NCBI GenBank assembly: GCA_049322695.1
Contig: JBMORW010000042.1
Span: forward strand, 1 to 64,000
DNA: 64,000 bases
Direction of reading: 5' to 3'
From: CALGKJ01 sp049322695
GTDB taxonomy: Bacteria; Bacillota; Clostridia; Lutisporales; Lutisporaceae
In this document: one piece after another, positions 7,837 through 15,034 of the stretch
Layout of the letters: every line of letters begins with the position of its first letter
How positions within the stretch are numbered: position 1 is the first letter of the stretch
The notes under the pieces: generated by a model
Databases searched by the model: none
Told to the model about the DNA's origin: nothing
Seen by the model: the letters and a program-made list of their open reading frames with translations, nothing else
Made by a program: the position numbers and the translations under genes

Positions 7837-8628
7837 ATGGAAAAGGCGGTTATCAGCGAATTCTACTGTGAAAACAGCTTCTGGCTAAGAATTCTTAAGG
7901 ATCACACCACTTTTATGTTCAACAGCTTTTCACCAATGGAAAGGAACAACATACAGACCACTCAAGATTTTATGAAAAGCTTTGAGGAACAGCTGAACAT
8001 GCTTTCCGGCATTAAATCTGCAGAAGCAGATAAAAATCAGATGCTGGAGTTTAATAAAGCCGCTTATAAGCTAAGCTGCAGCTTTCTGAATTTTCAGCAG
8101 AACATGCTGTATAAGCGTATGCTTTATGAGGTCAATCTGAACATGACTCCTACCTTTTTAGAGCATATGCTAAGAGAAGGAACAGAATATTTAAGACAGC
8201 TGGATTACCTGAATCGATACCTGTTCATTGATAGTGTTGATAAAACAAGCATTAAACGTATCATGCACCAGCATAAGCTCTGGCAGCCGGATGCAGCTGG
8301 TCATGCAGCGTTTATACAGGCAGGCCTGGATATGACAGAAAAGCCAATGATTGAGATAGCCAGAGAGTTTCAAAAGGATTTTGAAGCAATGTTTTTTAAA
8401 TCCTATGAGCTGAAAAAAATGCTGGACCCCGAATACCCGGATATGCCTCAAATTGCTTATCTGAATCATCAGGCAAGCCAGAAAATAATGGAGTTCATGG
8501 AGTATCTCTGCAGGCTTAAAGCTCTTATTGAAGAAAAAAAGATAATGAGCATTCTCTCTCCGTTAGTTCCTGATCATATGCAAAGAGAAGAGGATTATTA
8601 TCTTACTAAGCTTAAGCAGCTATATTAA
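7837..8628 (+). CDS. DUF2935 protein (tandem ferritin-like helical domains)
   Basis: A 263-residue, all-helical, soluble protein of the DUF2935 family, in which two similar four-helix modules occur in tandem. The first begins ENSFWLRILKDHTTFM and the second appears around EHMLREGTEYLRQLDYLNRYL to HQHKLWQPDAAGHAAFI. Conserved His and Glu residues at repeat-equivalent sites (KDH, HQH, GHAAF, LNHQASQ) suggest a metal site, but no function is established. The ATG at 7837 is preceded by AAGGGGG at a rather long distance of about 12 bases. It has its own promoter region behind the coat-gene terminator. Members are common in spore-forming Firmicutes, which fits the surroundings. Confidence 0.88.
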   Translation: MEKAVISEFYCENSFWLRILKDHTTFMFNSFSPMERNNIQTTQDFMKSFEEQLNMLSGIKSAEADKNQMLEFNKAAYKLSCSFLNFQQNMLYKRMLYEVNLNMTPTFLEHMLREGTEYLRQLDYLNRYLFIDSVDKTSIKRIMHQHKLWQPDAAGHAAFIQAGLDMTEKPMIEIAREFQKDFEAMFFKSYELKKMLDPEYPDMPQIAYLNHQASQKIMEFMEYLCRLKALIEEKKIMSILSPLVPDHMQREEDYYLTKLKQLY

Positions 8629-8650
8629 AATTACCGCTTTTGTTGAACAT

Positions 8651-8678
8651 AAAAAATAGAAGGCGAGCAGCCTTCTAT
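8651..8678 (-). terminator. Terminator of the 8675-9154 gene
   Basis: ATAGAAGGC (8656-8664) pairs with GCCTTCTAT (8670-8678); on the minus strand it runs into a T-tract. The stop codon of the gene is inside the stem. Confidence 0.85.
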
Positions 8679-9154
8679 TCCATTTCTATCATTATTTTTC
8701 CGTCCTTATCGTATATGCCTTCTCCATCAACCTGTACATATCCGTCTGTAGCATCACACAGGAAATCCAGCATGCACTCTAGAAAATCCCACCCGGCTTC
8801 CGTTATATCCTCATCAACCTCAAAGGCATATATTTGCTGAAGGTTCTTCATTATGTCCACAGCCTTTTTTTGATTTTTGCTGTATGGAAGTGACTTCAAA
8901 GCATCCAGGAACTCCTTCTGCTCCTCCTTGAACATACCATCCTTATGCTCGGGTGTATTCCTGTCCAGTTCTATTGTTTTATGCTCCTCGCTGTATTGGA
9001 AAATTATGTTTTTCCAATCAACCTCGCCAAACTCCGGCTCATGCTTTCCCGGTGAAGTTGCAAACTCAAAGCCTGCATCCAAAAGCTCATCACAAATGGC
9101 CTGCAGTGACGGATAATCTTCGGCTGCCGAGAACACTCTCACATAATAGCTCAT
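8675..9154 (-). CDS. Hypothetical acidic protein, 159 aa
   Basis: Function not recognised. The protein is acidic and soluble. An N-terminal beta-alpha unit (YVRVFSAAEDYPSLQAICDELLDAG) is followed by mixed sequence including GEVDWKNIIFQYSEE, and the C-terminal third ends DATDGYVQVDGEGIYDKDG, which looks like an alpha/beta domain with an acidic hairpin. No cysteine pair, signal peptide or membrane segment is seen that would indicate redox or surface roles. The start ATG at 9154 has AGGAGAG 7 bases upstream; codons farther upstream in frame do not. It is probably monocistronic, since its neighbour DUF116 gene starts independently. Confidence 0.75.
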   Translation of the reverse strand: MSYYVRVFSAAEDYPSLQAICDELLDAGFEFATSPGKHEPEFGEVDWKNIIFQYSEEHKTIELDRNTPEHKDGMFKEEQKEFLDALKSLPYSKNQKKAVDIMKNLQQIYAFEVDEDITEAGWDFLECMLDFLCDATDGYVQVDGEGIYDKDGKIMIEME

Positions 9155-9211
9155 AAATATCTCTCCTATTATTTTTATATACAACGCTTGAACTATAATA
9201 AAAATATATCA

Positions 9212-9685
9212 TTACCTGCATATCATTTCCAGACCTTTTTTTAGCTTTTCCATATCTACCGTGGTATTACTGCAGGGTCCGAAGGGGCGTTCATTGAGTA
9301 TTCCTACTACAGGTATGCTGCCTACATCCCGTATACCGCTTTCCAGTTCCCTCTCACATGCAACTGCAAGTATAATCCCGGGACGCTCCAATCTGACAAT
9401 CTCTCTTGCTGCAGTTCCTCCCTTTGCCACAGCTGCCTTCAAACTGGAGCCTGCCAAAAGAGCAGATATTTCTCCCATTTTACAGCTGCCGCACTTCATA
9501 CAATTATCCATACTTTTAGACAGGTCATAATTGCACCCGGAATTCTGCAGACAGTGCGGTAATAGTATCAATATGTTGTCTTCATGATATTTTTCTCCGT
9601 TGTATCTGGCTGTATACAATCCTCCACTGGCTTTTATACCTGTATACCTTACTGCAACTTGTACTGCTTCCATTGCTTCAATCAT
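9212..9685 (-). CDS. DUF116 family protein, Cys-rich, possible Fe-S or metal binder
   Basis: A 157-residue protein matching DUF116, a family found mainly in anaerobes and archaea. The core carries ILLPHCLQNSGC, then CMKCGSCKMGEISALL, and later ILAVACERELESG and NERPFGPCSNTT. The eight or so cysteines with CxxCxxC spacing suggest metal or Fe-S cluster binding; the function is not known experimentally. Longer DUF116 proteins carry an N-terminal membrane region that is absent here. The ATG at 9685 follows GAAGAGG at 5-6 bases. Divergent from the germination permease gene at 9859. Confidence 0.85.
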   Translation of the reverse strand: MIEAMEAVQVAVRYTGIKASGGLYTARYNGEKYHEDNILILLPHCLQNSGCNYDLSKSMDNCMKCGSCKMGEISALLAGSSLKAAVAKGGTAAREIVRLERPGIILAVACERELESGIRDVGSIPVVGILNERPFGPCSNTTVDMEKLKKGLEMICR

Positions 9686-9858
9686 ATAAACCTCTTCATG
9701 CTTTCATAGTGTCCATATTATTATGCAGATATTATAAGCAAAATATTCCGCTCTGACTCTTATACACTTTAAGTAGACAGTGAATATTTACCACTTATGA
9801 GGAGACAATAATATATAATATCCGATGACCGATTTTTTCCTTTTATGGAGCTGTTTAT

Positions 9859-10998
9859 ATGACAACAAAAAACAAACTTGAAAAAGGCAGAATATCAGTG
9901 CTTCAACTGGTATTCTTAAATATTACCTTCATAATATCCACTGCAGATGTTTTTCTTCCTGCCCTGGTTGCCCAAGAGGCCGAGCAGGACTCTTGGCTTG
10001 CCGTCATACTGGGAACATTGACTGCTCTTACCTATACAGTCTTAATGCTTGCTCTTACGATGAAATACCCAGACAAAACGATTATTGAGTATTCATGCAC
10101 CATATTGGGAAAGCCCCTTGGCAAGCTTGTAGGCTTGTTATATGTATATTTTTTCTTTTATGTGGCACATGTTGTAACCAGAGAGCTTGGAGAAATATTC
10201 GTAATATCCTTTATCCCTGACTCGCCAATTGCTGTGTACAGCATAGTAACAGTTGCCGTTTCAGCTTATGCTGTCTATAAGGGTCTGGAGGTTATCGCCA
10301 GAGTGAATGACATACTGCTGCCGGTGGGCATAGCCGTACTGATATTTATCGGAGTCATCAACATACCTAAAATGAATTTTTCATATTTTCTTCCGGTACT
10401 TTACCATGGTCTGTATCCTGTGGTAAAAGGAGGTATACTTATACAGACCTGGCTGCTGGAGGTCTTTATTGTGCTTCAGCTTGTTCCCTTTGTAAGGGAA
10501 AAGCAAAGGGTCAAAAAGGGGATAATGTCTTCTATAGCACTGCTGGGTATGAACCTGCAGATAGGAGTTTTTACCATAGCTGTTTTCGGACCTCTTACAA
10601 GTAATTTTCTACTGCCTGCACTTATATTTGTAAAATATGCCAGTATAGGACAGTATATAAACAATCTGGACATAAGCATTCTGGTGGTATGGGTATCCGG
10701 GATATTCATAAAAATTGTGCTGTCCTACTATATATGCGTTCTAGCTTTGTCGCAGCTGTTTGAGCTTAAATCCCTTAAGCCAATGATTATCCCCGTAGGG
10801 ATACTTATTATCTGTATATCAATAGCCGCAGCACCTGATATAACAACTATGCTGCATTCAATGCACTATATACTTCCGTTTTACATGCTGACAATGACTG
10901 TCATTATACCTGCTGTTCTGTTAATCATAGCTGTTATCAAGGATAAGGTCGCTGATGCCGCCACACAAAAGGCAGATACTGTGGAAAGCGGACAATAA
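9859..10998 (+). CDS. GerAB-type spore germination permease
   Basis: A 379-residue polytopic membrane protein of the spore germination permease family (GerAB/GerKB, within the APC superfamily), the B subunit of nutrient germinant receptors in the spore inner membrane. About ten hydrophobic segments are visible. Family landmarks include an N-terminal region starting ISVLQLVFLNITFIIS, then MKYPDKTIIEYSCTILGKPLGK and YLPVLYHGLYPV-like sequence after helix 6 (FSYFLPVLYHGLYPVVKGG). Unusually, its A and C partners are about 5 kb away on the opposite strand (15035-17801), and a TTG-started membrane gene follows 31 bases downstream. GGAG lies 8 bases from the ATG. Confidence 0.92.
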   Translation: MTTKNKLEKGRISVLQLVFLNITFIISTADVFLPALVAQEAEQDSWLAVILGTLTALTYTVLMLALTMKYPDKTIIEYSCTILGKPLGKLVGLLYVYFFFYVAHVVTRELGEIFVISFIPDSPIAVYSIVTVAVSAYAVYKGLEVIARVNDILLPVGIAVLIFIGVINIPKMNFSYFLPVLYHGLYPVVKGGILIQTWLLEVFIVLQLVPFVREKQRVKKGIMSSIALLGMNLQIGVFTIAVFGPLTSNFLLPALIFVKYASIGQYINNLDISILVVWVSGIFIKIVLSYYICVLALSQLFELKSLKPMIIPVGILIICISIAAAPDITTMLHSMHYILPFYMLTMTVIIPAVLLIIAVIKDKVADAATQKADTVESGQ

Positions 10999-11029
10999 AT
11001 GATGTAAAGCAGTAAAAGGAGGTAATGAT

Positions 11030-11494
11030 TTGAAATTTTTCTTTTTTTATATACCCATAATCGTTATTTGGGCAGGCGTTTATTTCATATCAAGAAAAAA
11101 AACCATAGAGCTCAGTCATATAGTTATAGGCATCACAACCATAGGATATTCTGCAATATATGACCTGCTGCTGGGAGTGCATATGAAGCTGTATTACTAT
11201 ATATCTCCCGATATATCACCAGTATATATAGCCATTGCCGCAGCATTCATATATCCTCCTCTCAATATGATCTATACCATGTTCCTGCCTGAAAAAAAAT
11301 CAAGCATATTGATATATACTTTAACATGGACGGCTTTCATGCTGGCATTTGAGCTTGTTACCGTTTATTTCGGCACAATTGTATTTAGGGGCTGGAGAGT
11401 ACTTCCCTGGTCAGTAGTGACTTATATAGTCACATATATACTTATACTGCTTTTATTCTTTTATCTGGATAGAAAAACAGGCTGCCGATGCTGA
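11030..11494 (+). CDS. CBO0543-like multipass membrane protein
   Basis: A 154-residue integral membrane protein with about five hydrophobic segments, resembling the CBO0543 family of small clostridial membrane proteins of unknown function (aromatic-rich helices; FRGWRVLPWSVVTYIVTYI near the end). The start is a TTG at 11030: AAGGAGG is 7 bases upstream and no ATG in this frame has an SD. It directly follows the GerAB-type permease and is probably co-transcribed, suggesting a spore-membrane role by association only. Its last codons overlap the hairpin that terminates the convergent minus-strand operon. Confidence 0.72.
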   Translation: MKFFFFYIPIIVIWAGVYFISRKKTIELSHIVIGITTIGYSAIYDLLLGVHMKLYYYISPDISPVYIAIAAAFIYPPLNMIYTMFLPEKKSSILIYTLTWTAFMLAFELVTVYFGTIVFRGWRVLPWSVVTYIVTYILILLLFFYLDRKTGCRC

Positions 11495-11501
11495 CAGCCT
11501 G
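11472..11501 (-). terminator. Terminator of the minus-strand oxidoreductase operon
   Basis: CAGGCTG (11478-11484) pairs with CAGCCTG (11495-11501); on the minus strand it is followed by TTTTT. It lies within the 3' end of the opposing coding region. Confidence 0.75.
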
Positions 11502-12578
11502 CTAAAGCTTCATTTTATTTTTTGTTAAGTTCTTCAGTACAAATGCTCCGTATTTACTTACATTGATATTGCTGTCATACACGAGCCTCTTTGTGCCGGG
11601 CAGCTTCAATGCTGTAACAAGCATGTCATAGGATTTGTTGGTCATCATATTATAGGCCTTTCTGAACTCCCTCATATAAAGGTTTCTGTCCATTATACCC
11701 TTTATCTGCTTTTCATAGTTCTTACCCTTGACAATATATCTTGCAGCAGCAAAAGCCATAGTGACTGCATTCAGATGCCCGAAGCCTAAAAAAGGCTCAA
11801 CACCTCCTCCTGCATTACCGATAAGTATCATATTATCCACTATGTGAGGATATACGTAGCCGCTTCTGTGCTCCAGCTTGAACTCCTCCACCATTGTATA
11901 CTTGATGTTTTCAGTATACAAAAACAGCTCCCAATACCGGTCTATCTCCTTTTGGTTCACATCGGTGGCTATAAGCACCAGGCTGGCTTTCTTACTATCA
12001 AAGGGAGTAAGATATACATAGCCGTTTTTTGCGTAGTCCTTATTAATCCACATTATCAGAGCAGTGGGGTCGAAGTCTCCAAGCACCACCGCCCCCCTTA
12101 CATAGGCCTTGAGCCACTGCTGCCAGCAGCCCAGCTCATTGGGGGTCTGGTAGGTGCCGTCTGCTATTACCACATAGTCATACTTCCTGGAGAGTTCCAT
12201 GCAATCAACAGCCTCATTGAAGCGCACTTCTGTTTTCCTCAGCATTGAATACAGCTGATTCTTAAGGGAATCCGGATCCTTTGAATACTTGAAAAGATAT
12301 CCGAAGCTTCCCTTATAGGTTGAAGTTATGTTGGGTCCATTGTGAACCAATGAATTCAAAACATTATGTGCCCGTACGTCAACATTCATTTCCTTCTTAA
12401 TATATACCAGCAAATCCTTTATGGGCCTGTGTGTTATGTTCAATATCGCAGTTACATGGCTGAAGGGCTCACCAATATAGCTGTTACGCTCATATATCAC
12501 AGGCTTTACACCCAGCCTCTCCAGCTCAATGGCGCAGTACAATCCCGACAGACCTGCACCTATAATGCCAACCTTCAT
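11502..12578 (-). CDS. FAD-dependent oxidoreductase (geranylgeranyl-reductase-like), paralog 1
   Basis: A 358-residue flavoprotein with an N-terminal Rossmann motif (VGIIGAGLSGLYCAIELER, then VIYERNSYIGE supplying the ribose-binding Glu) and the second FAD motif near residue 255 (ILIGNAGGGVEPFLGFGHLNA). The usual Asp of that GD motif is Asn here. The overall pattern matches geranylgeranyl reductase and lycopene-cyclase-like monooxygenases; the substrate is unknown. It is the last gene of a tight five-gene operon (13581 to 11502) and overlaps the preceding microprotein gene by 4 bases (ATGA). GGAGGG is 8 bases from the ATG. It is about the same length as, and clearly similar to, the divergent paralog at 13699. 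Confidence 0.85.
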   Translation of the reverse strand: MKVGIIGAGLSGLYCAIELERLGVKPVIYERNSYIGEPFSHVTAILNITHRPIKDLLVYIKKEMNVDVRAHNVLNSLVHNGPNITSTYKGSFGYLFKYSKDPDSLKNQLYSMLRKTEVRFNEAVDCMELSRKYDYVVIADGTYQTPNELGCWQQWLKAYVRGAVVLGDFDPTALIMWINKDYAKNGYVYLTPFDSKKASLVLIATDVNQKEIDRYWELFLYTENIKYTMVEEFKLEHRSGYVYPHIVDNMILIGNAGGGVEPFLGFGHLNAVTMAFAAARYIVKGKNYEKQIKGIMDRNLYMREFRKAYNMMTNKSYDMLVTALKLPGTKRLVYDSNINVSKYGAFVLKNLTKNKMKL

Positions 12579-12673
12579 ACATCAGTCCCTCCGTATTTCT
12601 TGAGTATCCTGAACCATGCATAAACAGCTATTGCTATAATAATTGTAAAGAATGTATAAAGATAAATATTCAT
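12575..12673 (-). CDS. 32-residue single-pass membrane microprotein
   Basis: A reading frame of 32 codons plus stop that is almost certainly a gene. It encodes MNIYLYTFFTIIIAIAVY followed by a basic juxtamembrane stretch (AWFRILKKYGG): one transmembrane helix with a positively charged tail. The start lies one base after the stop of the upstream membrane-protein gene, GGAAG precedes it, and its TGA overlaps the ATG of the FAD oxidoreductase, so the three are translationally coupled. It could anchor or regulate the oxidoreductase. No homolog is recognised and the function is unknown. Confidence 0.72.
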   Translation of the reverse strand: MNIYLYTFFTIIIAIAVYAWFRILKKYGGTDV

Positions 12674-12674
12674 T

Positions 12675-13118
12675 TCAGCTTCCTTCCTTCTGTACTACAA
12701 TCATGCTGAACCAGCTTAATAATATCATGGCAGATATGTTGACCTGCAGGCTGTTCATAATATGCCAGTTGGTATATACCAGAGCTCCTGCAGTCTGAAG
12801 CAGCAACTCCTGCGCAGTAAAGAGCGCAGTCAGCATGAATACATTTGCAATCCTTATTTTATAACCCTTGGGATGATATTGCGCAAGCAGTGTTCCTATC
12901 ACAAATACAGGTCCGAAAATAAATAAAGCTGAAGACCCAAGTATACACAGCATACATTTATGTATTTCATAGAAGCCGTGGCTTATAGCCTGAGTATCTA
13001 TGGAAAGCTGCAGTATGACAGCCATTACTCCGCACCAGATATTCCTTTTCAACTTCTTCCTGTCAGCCAGCAAAAAAAACAGGCACCAGCTGACTCCGAA
13101 TAATATTATCCATTCCAA
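12675..13118 (-). CDS. Small multipass membrane protein, CBO0543-like
   Basis: 147 residues with about five hydrophobic helices (WIILFGVSWCLFFLLADRKK at the start, ending MILLSWFSMIVVQKEGS). It resembles the membrane protein at 11030 in size and style (CBO0543-like), though the similarity is general. The start is a TTG at 13118 with GGAG about 9 bases upstream; the next in-frame Met is some 30 residues inside and would cut off the first helix. It sits in the operon between the two small helical proteins and the 32-residue microprotein. Function unknown; a membrane partner for the adjacent FAD oxidoreductase is a plausible inference. Confidence 0.72.
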   Translation of the reverse strand: MEWIILFGVSWCLFFLLADRKKLKRNIWCGVMAVILQLSIDTQAISHGFYEIHKCMLCILGSSALFIFGPVFVIGTLLAQYHPKGYKIRIANVFMLTALFTAQELLLQTAGALVYTNWHIMNSLQVNISAMILLSWFSMIVVQKEGS

Positions 13119-13134
13119 GCTTATCTACTCCATA

Positions 13135-13362
13135 TCAATAGGTTGGCCTTGTAGGTATTATCTTCGTTATGATGCTTTTAGGAACTCTGATTTTCTCTAT
13201 TTTTTGCTGCAGCTTTATTATATCCCTTGTCTCATCATCCCTGAGCTGTGCAAAAAGCTCCCTTATCTCCGGATTTCTCACTTTCAGAAGATTTTCATTA
13301 TAAAGCATCTGATTTCTGATTCTATAGTCCAATATATCCTTTAATATTTCCAAATCCTTCAT
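13135..13362 (-). CDS. Small helical protein, ferritin-like or coat-associated (75 aa)
   Basis: A 75-residue charged protein with two predicted amphipathic helices (LEILKDILDYRIRNQMLYNENLL and EIRELFAQLRDDETRDIIKLQQKI) and a short basic tail (KIIPTRPTY). The pattern Yxx-N and ExR-x-D-E is reminiscent of half a ferritin-like bundle, as in small CotF-like proteins, but no family is certain. The SD AGGGTG precedes the ATG at 13362, and the gene lies 9 bases downstream of a similar small-protein gene. The two may pair into a four-helix bundle; this is inference. Confidence 0.7.
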   Translation of the reverse strand: MKDLEILKDILDYRIRNQMLYNENLLKVRNPEIRELFAQLRDDETRDIIKLQQKIEKIRVPKSIITKIIPTRPTY

Positions 13363-13371
13363 GGTATCACC

Positions 13372-13581
13372 CTATCCTATTATTTTCAGCTTAATCATCT
13401 TATCCTTCATCAGAGTGACATGCTCCTCCGTGAGCTTTTTAAACTCCTTGAGCATTGCCTTAAGCTCCTTGTTCCTTGTCATATCCAGATAATATTCATA
13501 TTTTTTTATCAGAAGCTCCTCTCTGTCGATTGCTTTTTTAAAAAGATAGGATAGCAGGTATTCCTGGGATAGCTCTTCCAT
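13372..13581 (-). CDS. Small helical protein (69 aa), first gene of the oxidoreductase operon
   Basis: A 69-residue protein with two long charged helices (EYLLSYLFKKAIDREELLIKKY and ELKAMLKEFKKLTEEHVTLMKDKM). The spacing of Glu, Tyr and His residues (REELLIKKYEYYL ... EEHVTLM) recalls rubrerythrin/ferritin-like half-bundles with ExxH-type metal ligands, so a metal-binding helix pair is possible. CAGGAGG is 8 bases before the ATG at 13581. It opens the five-gene operon running to 11502 and faces the divergent second FAD oxidoreductase across a 117-bp AT-rich promoter region (13582-13698). Confidence 0.72.
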   Translation of the reverse strand: MEELSQEYLLSYLFKKAIDREELLIKKYEYYLDMTRNKELKAMLKEFKKLTEEHVTLMKDKMIKLKIIG

Positions 13582-13698
13582 AACTTCTTCCTCCTGTTGA
13601 CCAGTTTTGGCAGATTATATTATCTTCAATATGATAAATATTTTTTGCAATTGTACAGATATTATACCTGATATAATATTTTGGATGAGGGTGCTGTA

Positions 13699-14784
13699 AT
13701 GAAGGTAGCAATAATAGGAGCAGGAGTTTCTGGACTTTCCTGCGCATTTGAACTGAAAAGACATGGCATAACACCGACGGTATATGAAAAGAACAACTAT
13801 ATAGGAGACTCTCTGTCGTTTTCTACAATTTGGCCAAGGATATTCAACAGACATAAAAAAGACCCGCTGCAATACCTAAAGCAGCAGTATGCATTGGAGC
13901 TGAACCCCACAGCCGAGCTAAGAAAAATAGTAATGATTTCTCCCAATAACAAAGCCACAGTAAGGGGAAGGCTTGGATATATAATGAAAAAGGGCAGGGA
14001 GCCTTATGCGCTGGAAAAACAGCTTCATTCATTATCCAATGTGCCTATACATTATGACAGCTATATAAACATAGATGATATAAGAGATTCCTATGAGCAT
14101 ATAGTAATTGCAGCAACATTTAACACCATACCAAAGAAGCTGGGCATATGGTCGGATACCTTTACGGCGCATGCAAGGGTAGCAACAGTTTTAGGCAGCT
14201 TTAATGACAGCACTACCTATACCTGGTTAAATACTGAGTATGCAAAAAATGCATTTGCATATCTAATACCCAACAGTTCCAAGGAAGCAAGCCTTGTACT
14301 TATAGTAAACGGAATTGCTCAGTCAGAGCTGGACAGCTATTGGAAAAAATTCATTGAGTCTGAGAATATCAGCTATCATATTACGACTGCTATTGATGCA
14401 GAGCATGCCTGCGGCTATGTTGAAACATATAAGCTTGACAACATGTATTTTGCAGGGAATTGTGCAGGTTTTACAGATGACCTTTTGGGCTGCGGAGGTT
14501 TGAATGCCATAGAAAGCGGCATATTGGCAGCAAAAGCTGTTGCTTCGGGTATTGACTATAATCTGGCTGTAGAGCCCATTTTCAGACACATAAGCAGGCT
14601 GCACCAGTTCAGAAAGGCTTTTAACACGCTGGAGAATGACGATTACGACAGGATACTGACAGTGCTTGGATTACCTGCAGTCAAACAGCTGATATATAAC
14701 AATCCCTTTTTTAGAATAGAACACCTGAATAAGTATGCCGCTCATTATAATGAGCTGGAAAAGAAATTCAGCAGCTATAAATAG
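13699..14784 (+). CDS. FAD-dependent oxidoreductase, paralog 2 (divergent)
   Basis: A 361-residue flavoprotein similar along its length to the one at 11502. Rossmann motif VAIIGAGVSGLSCAFELKR with VYEKNNYIGD; second FAD motif MYFAGNCAGFTDDLLGCGGLNAI, again with Asn where the family usually has Asp, and a shared middle (TWLNTEYAKNAFAYLIP versus MWINKDYAKNGYVYLTP in the paralog). Both end in the same helical segment (HQFRKAFNTLENDDYD against MREFRKAYNMMTNKSYD). The start is ATG 13699, with GAGGG 7 bases upstream; an upstream TTG lacks an SD. Transcribed away from the five-gene operon. Substrate unknown. Confidence 0.84.
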   Translation: MKVAIIGAGVSGLSCAFELKRHGITPTVYEKNNYIGDSLSFSTIWPRIFNRHKKDPLQYLKQQYALELNPTAELRKIVMISPNNKATVRGRLGYIMKKGREPYALEKQLHSLSNVPIHYDSYINIDDIRDSYEHIVIAATFNTIPKKLGIWSDTFTAHARVATVLGSFNDSTTYTWLNTEYAKNAFAYLIPNSSKEASLVLIVNGIAQSELDSYWKKFIESENISYHITTAIDAEHACGYVETYKLDNMYFAGNCAGFTDDLLGCGGLNAIESGILAAKAVASGIDYNLAVEPIFRHISRLHQFRKAFNTLENDDYDRILTVLGLPAVKQLIYNNPFFRIEHLNKYAAHYNELEKKFSSYK

Positions 14785-14802
14785 CTTTTAAGCACAAGCA
14801 GT

Positions 14803-15024
14803 TTACATACCAAAAACCAATTTGGCTATTGGCTCAAAAATAATACCTATCACCTTCTCAGGTACCCATATGTCTATTTGCCTCGTTATTGCGTAGGCAT
14901 ATACTACAGAAATGAGCATTACAGTTATATACAGCACCTTTCCTGTCCTAGATAGCTTTTTGCTGTAATACTTGAGCTGAAGCACAGCTGTTATGACAAT
15001 AATCAAAATTGCGGTATAGTTCAT
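14803..15024 (-). CDS. Small two-helix membrane protein, candidate germination receptor D subunit
   Basis: 73 residues with two hydrophobic segments (AILIIVITAVLQLKYY and VLYITVMLISVVYAYAI) joined by a short basic loop, ending in a short hydrophobic C-terminal segment. It lies 10 bases after gerC on the same strand. Small two-helix D subunits encoded beside ger operons are known modulators of germinant receptors in spore-formers; size, topology and position match, but there is no diagnostic motif, so the assignment is by context. The SD is weak (GAGTGG). Expected to lie in the spore inner membrane. Confidence 0.65.
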   Translation of the reverse strand: MNYTAILIIVITAVLQLKYYSKKLSRTGKVLYITVMLISVVYAYAITRQIDIWVPEKVIGIIFEPIAKLVFGM

Positions 15025-15034
15025 AAAACCACTC

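Noticed and set aside
9859..10998. Calling the permease an amino-acid transporter
   Set aside because: Related by fold, but the germination-permease sequence pattern and the nearby gerA/gerC genes fit the spore family better.
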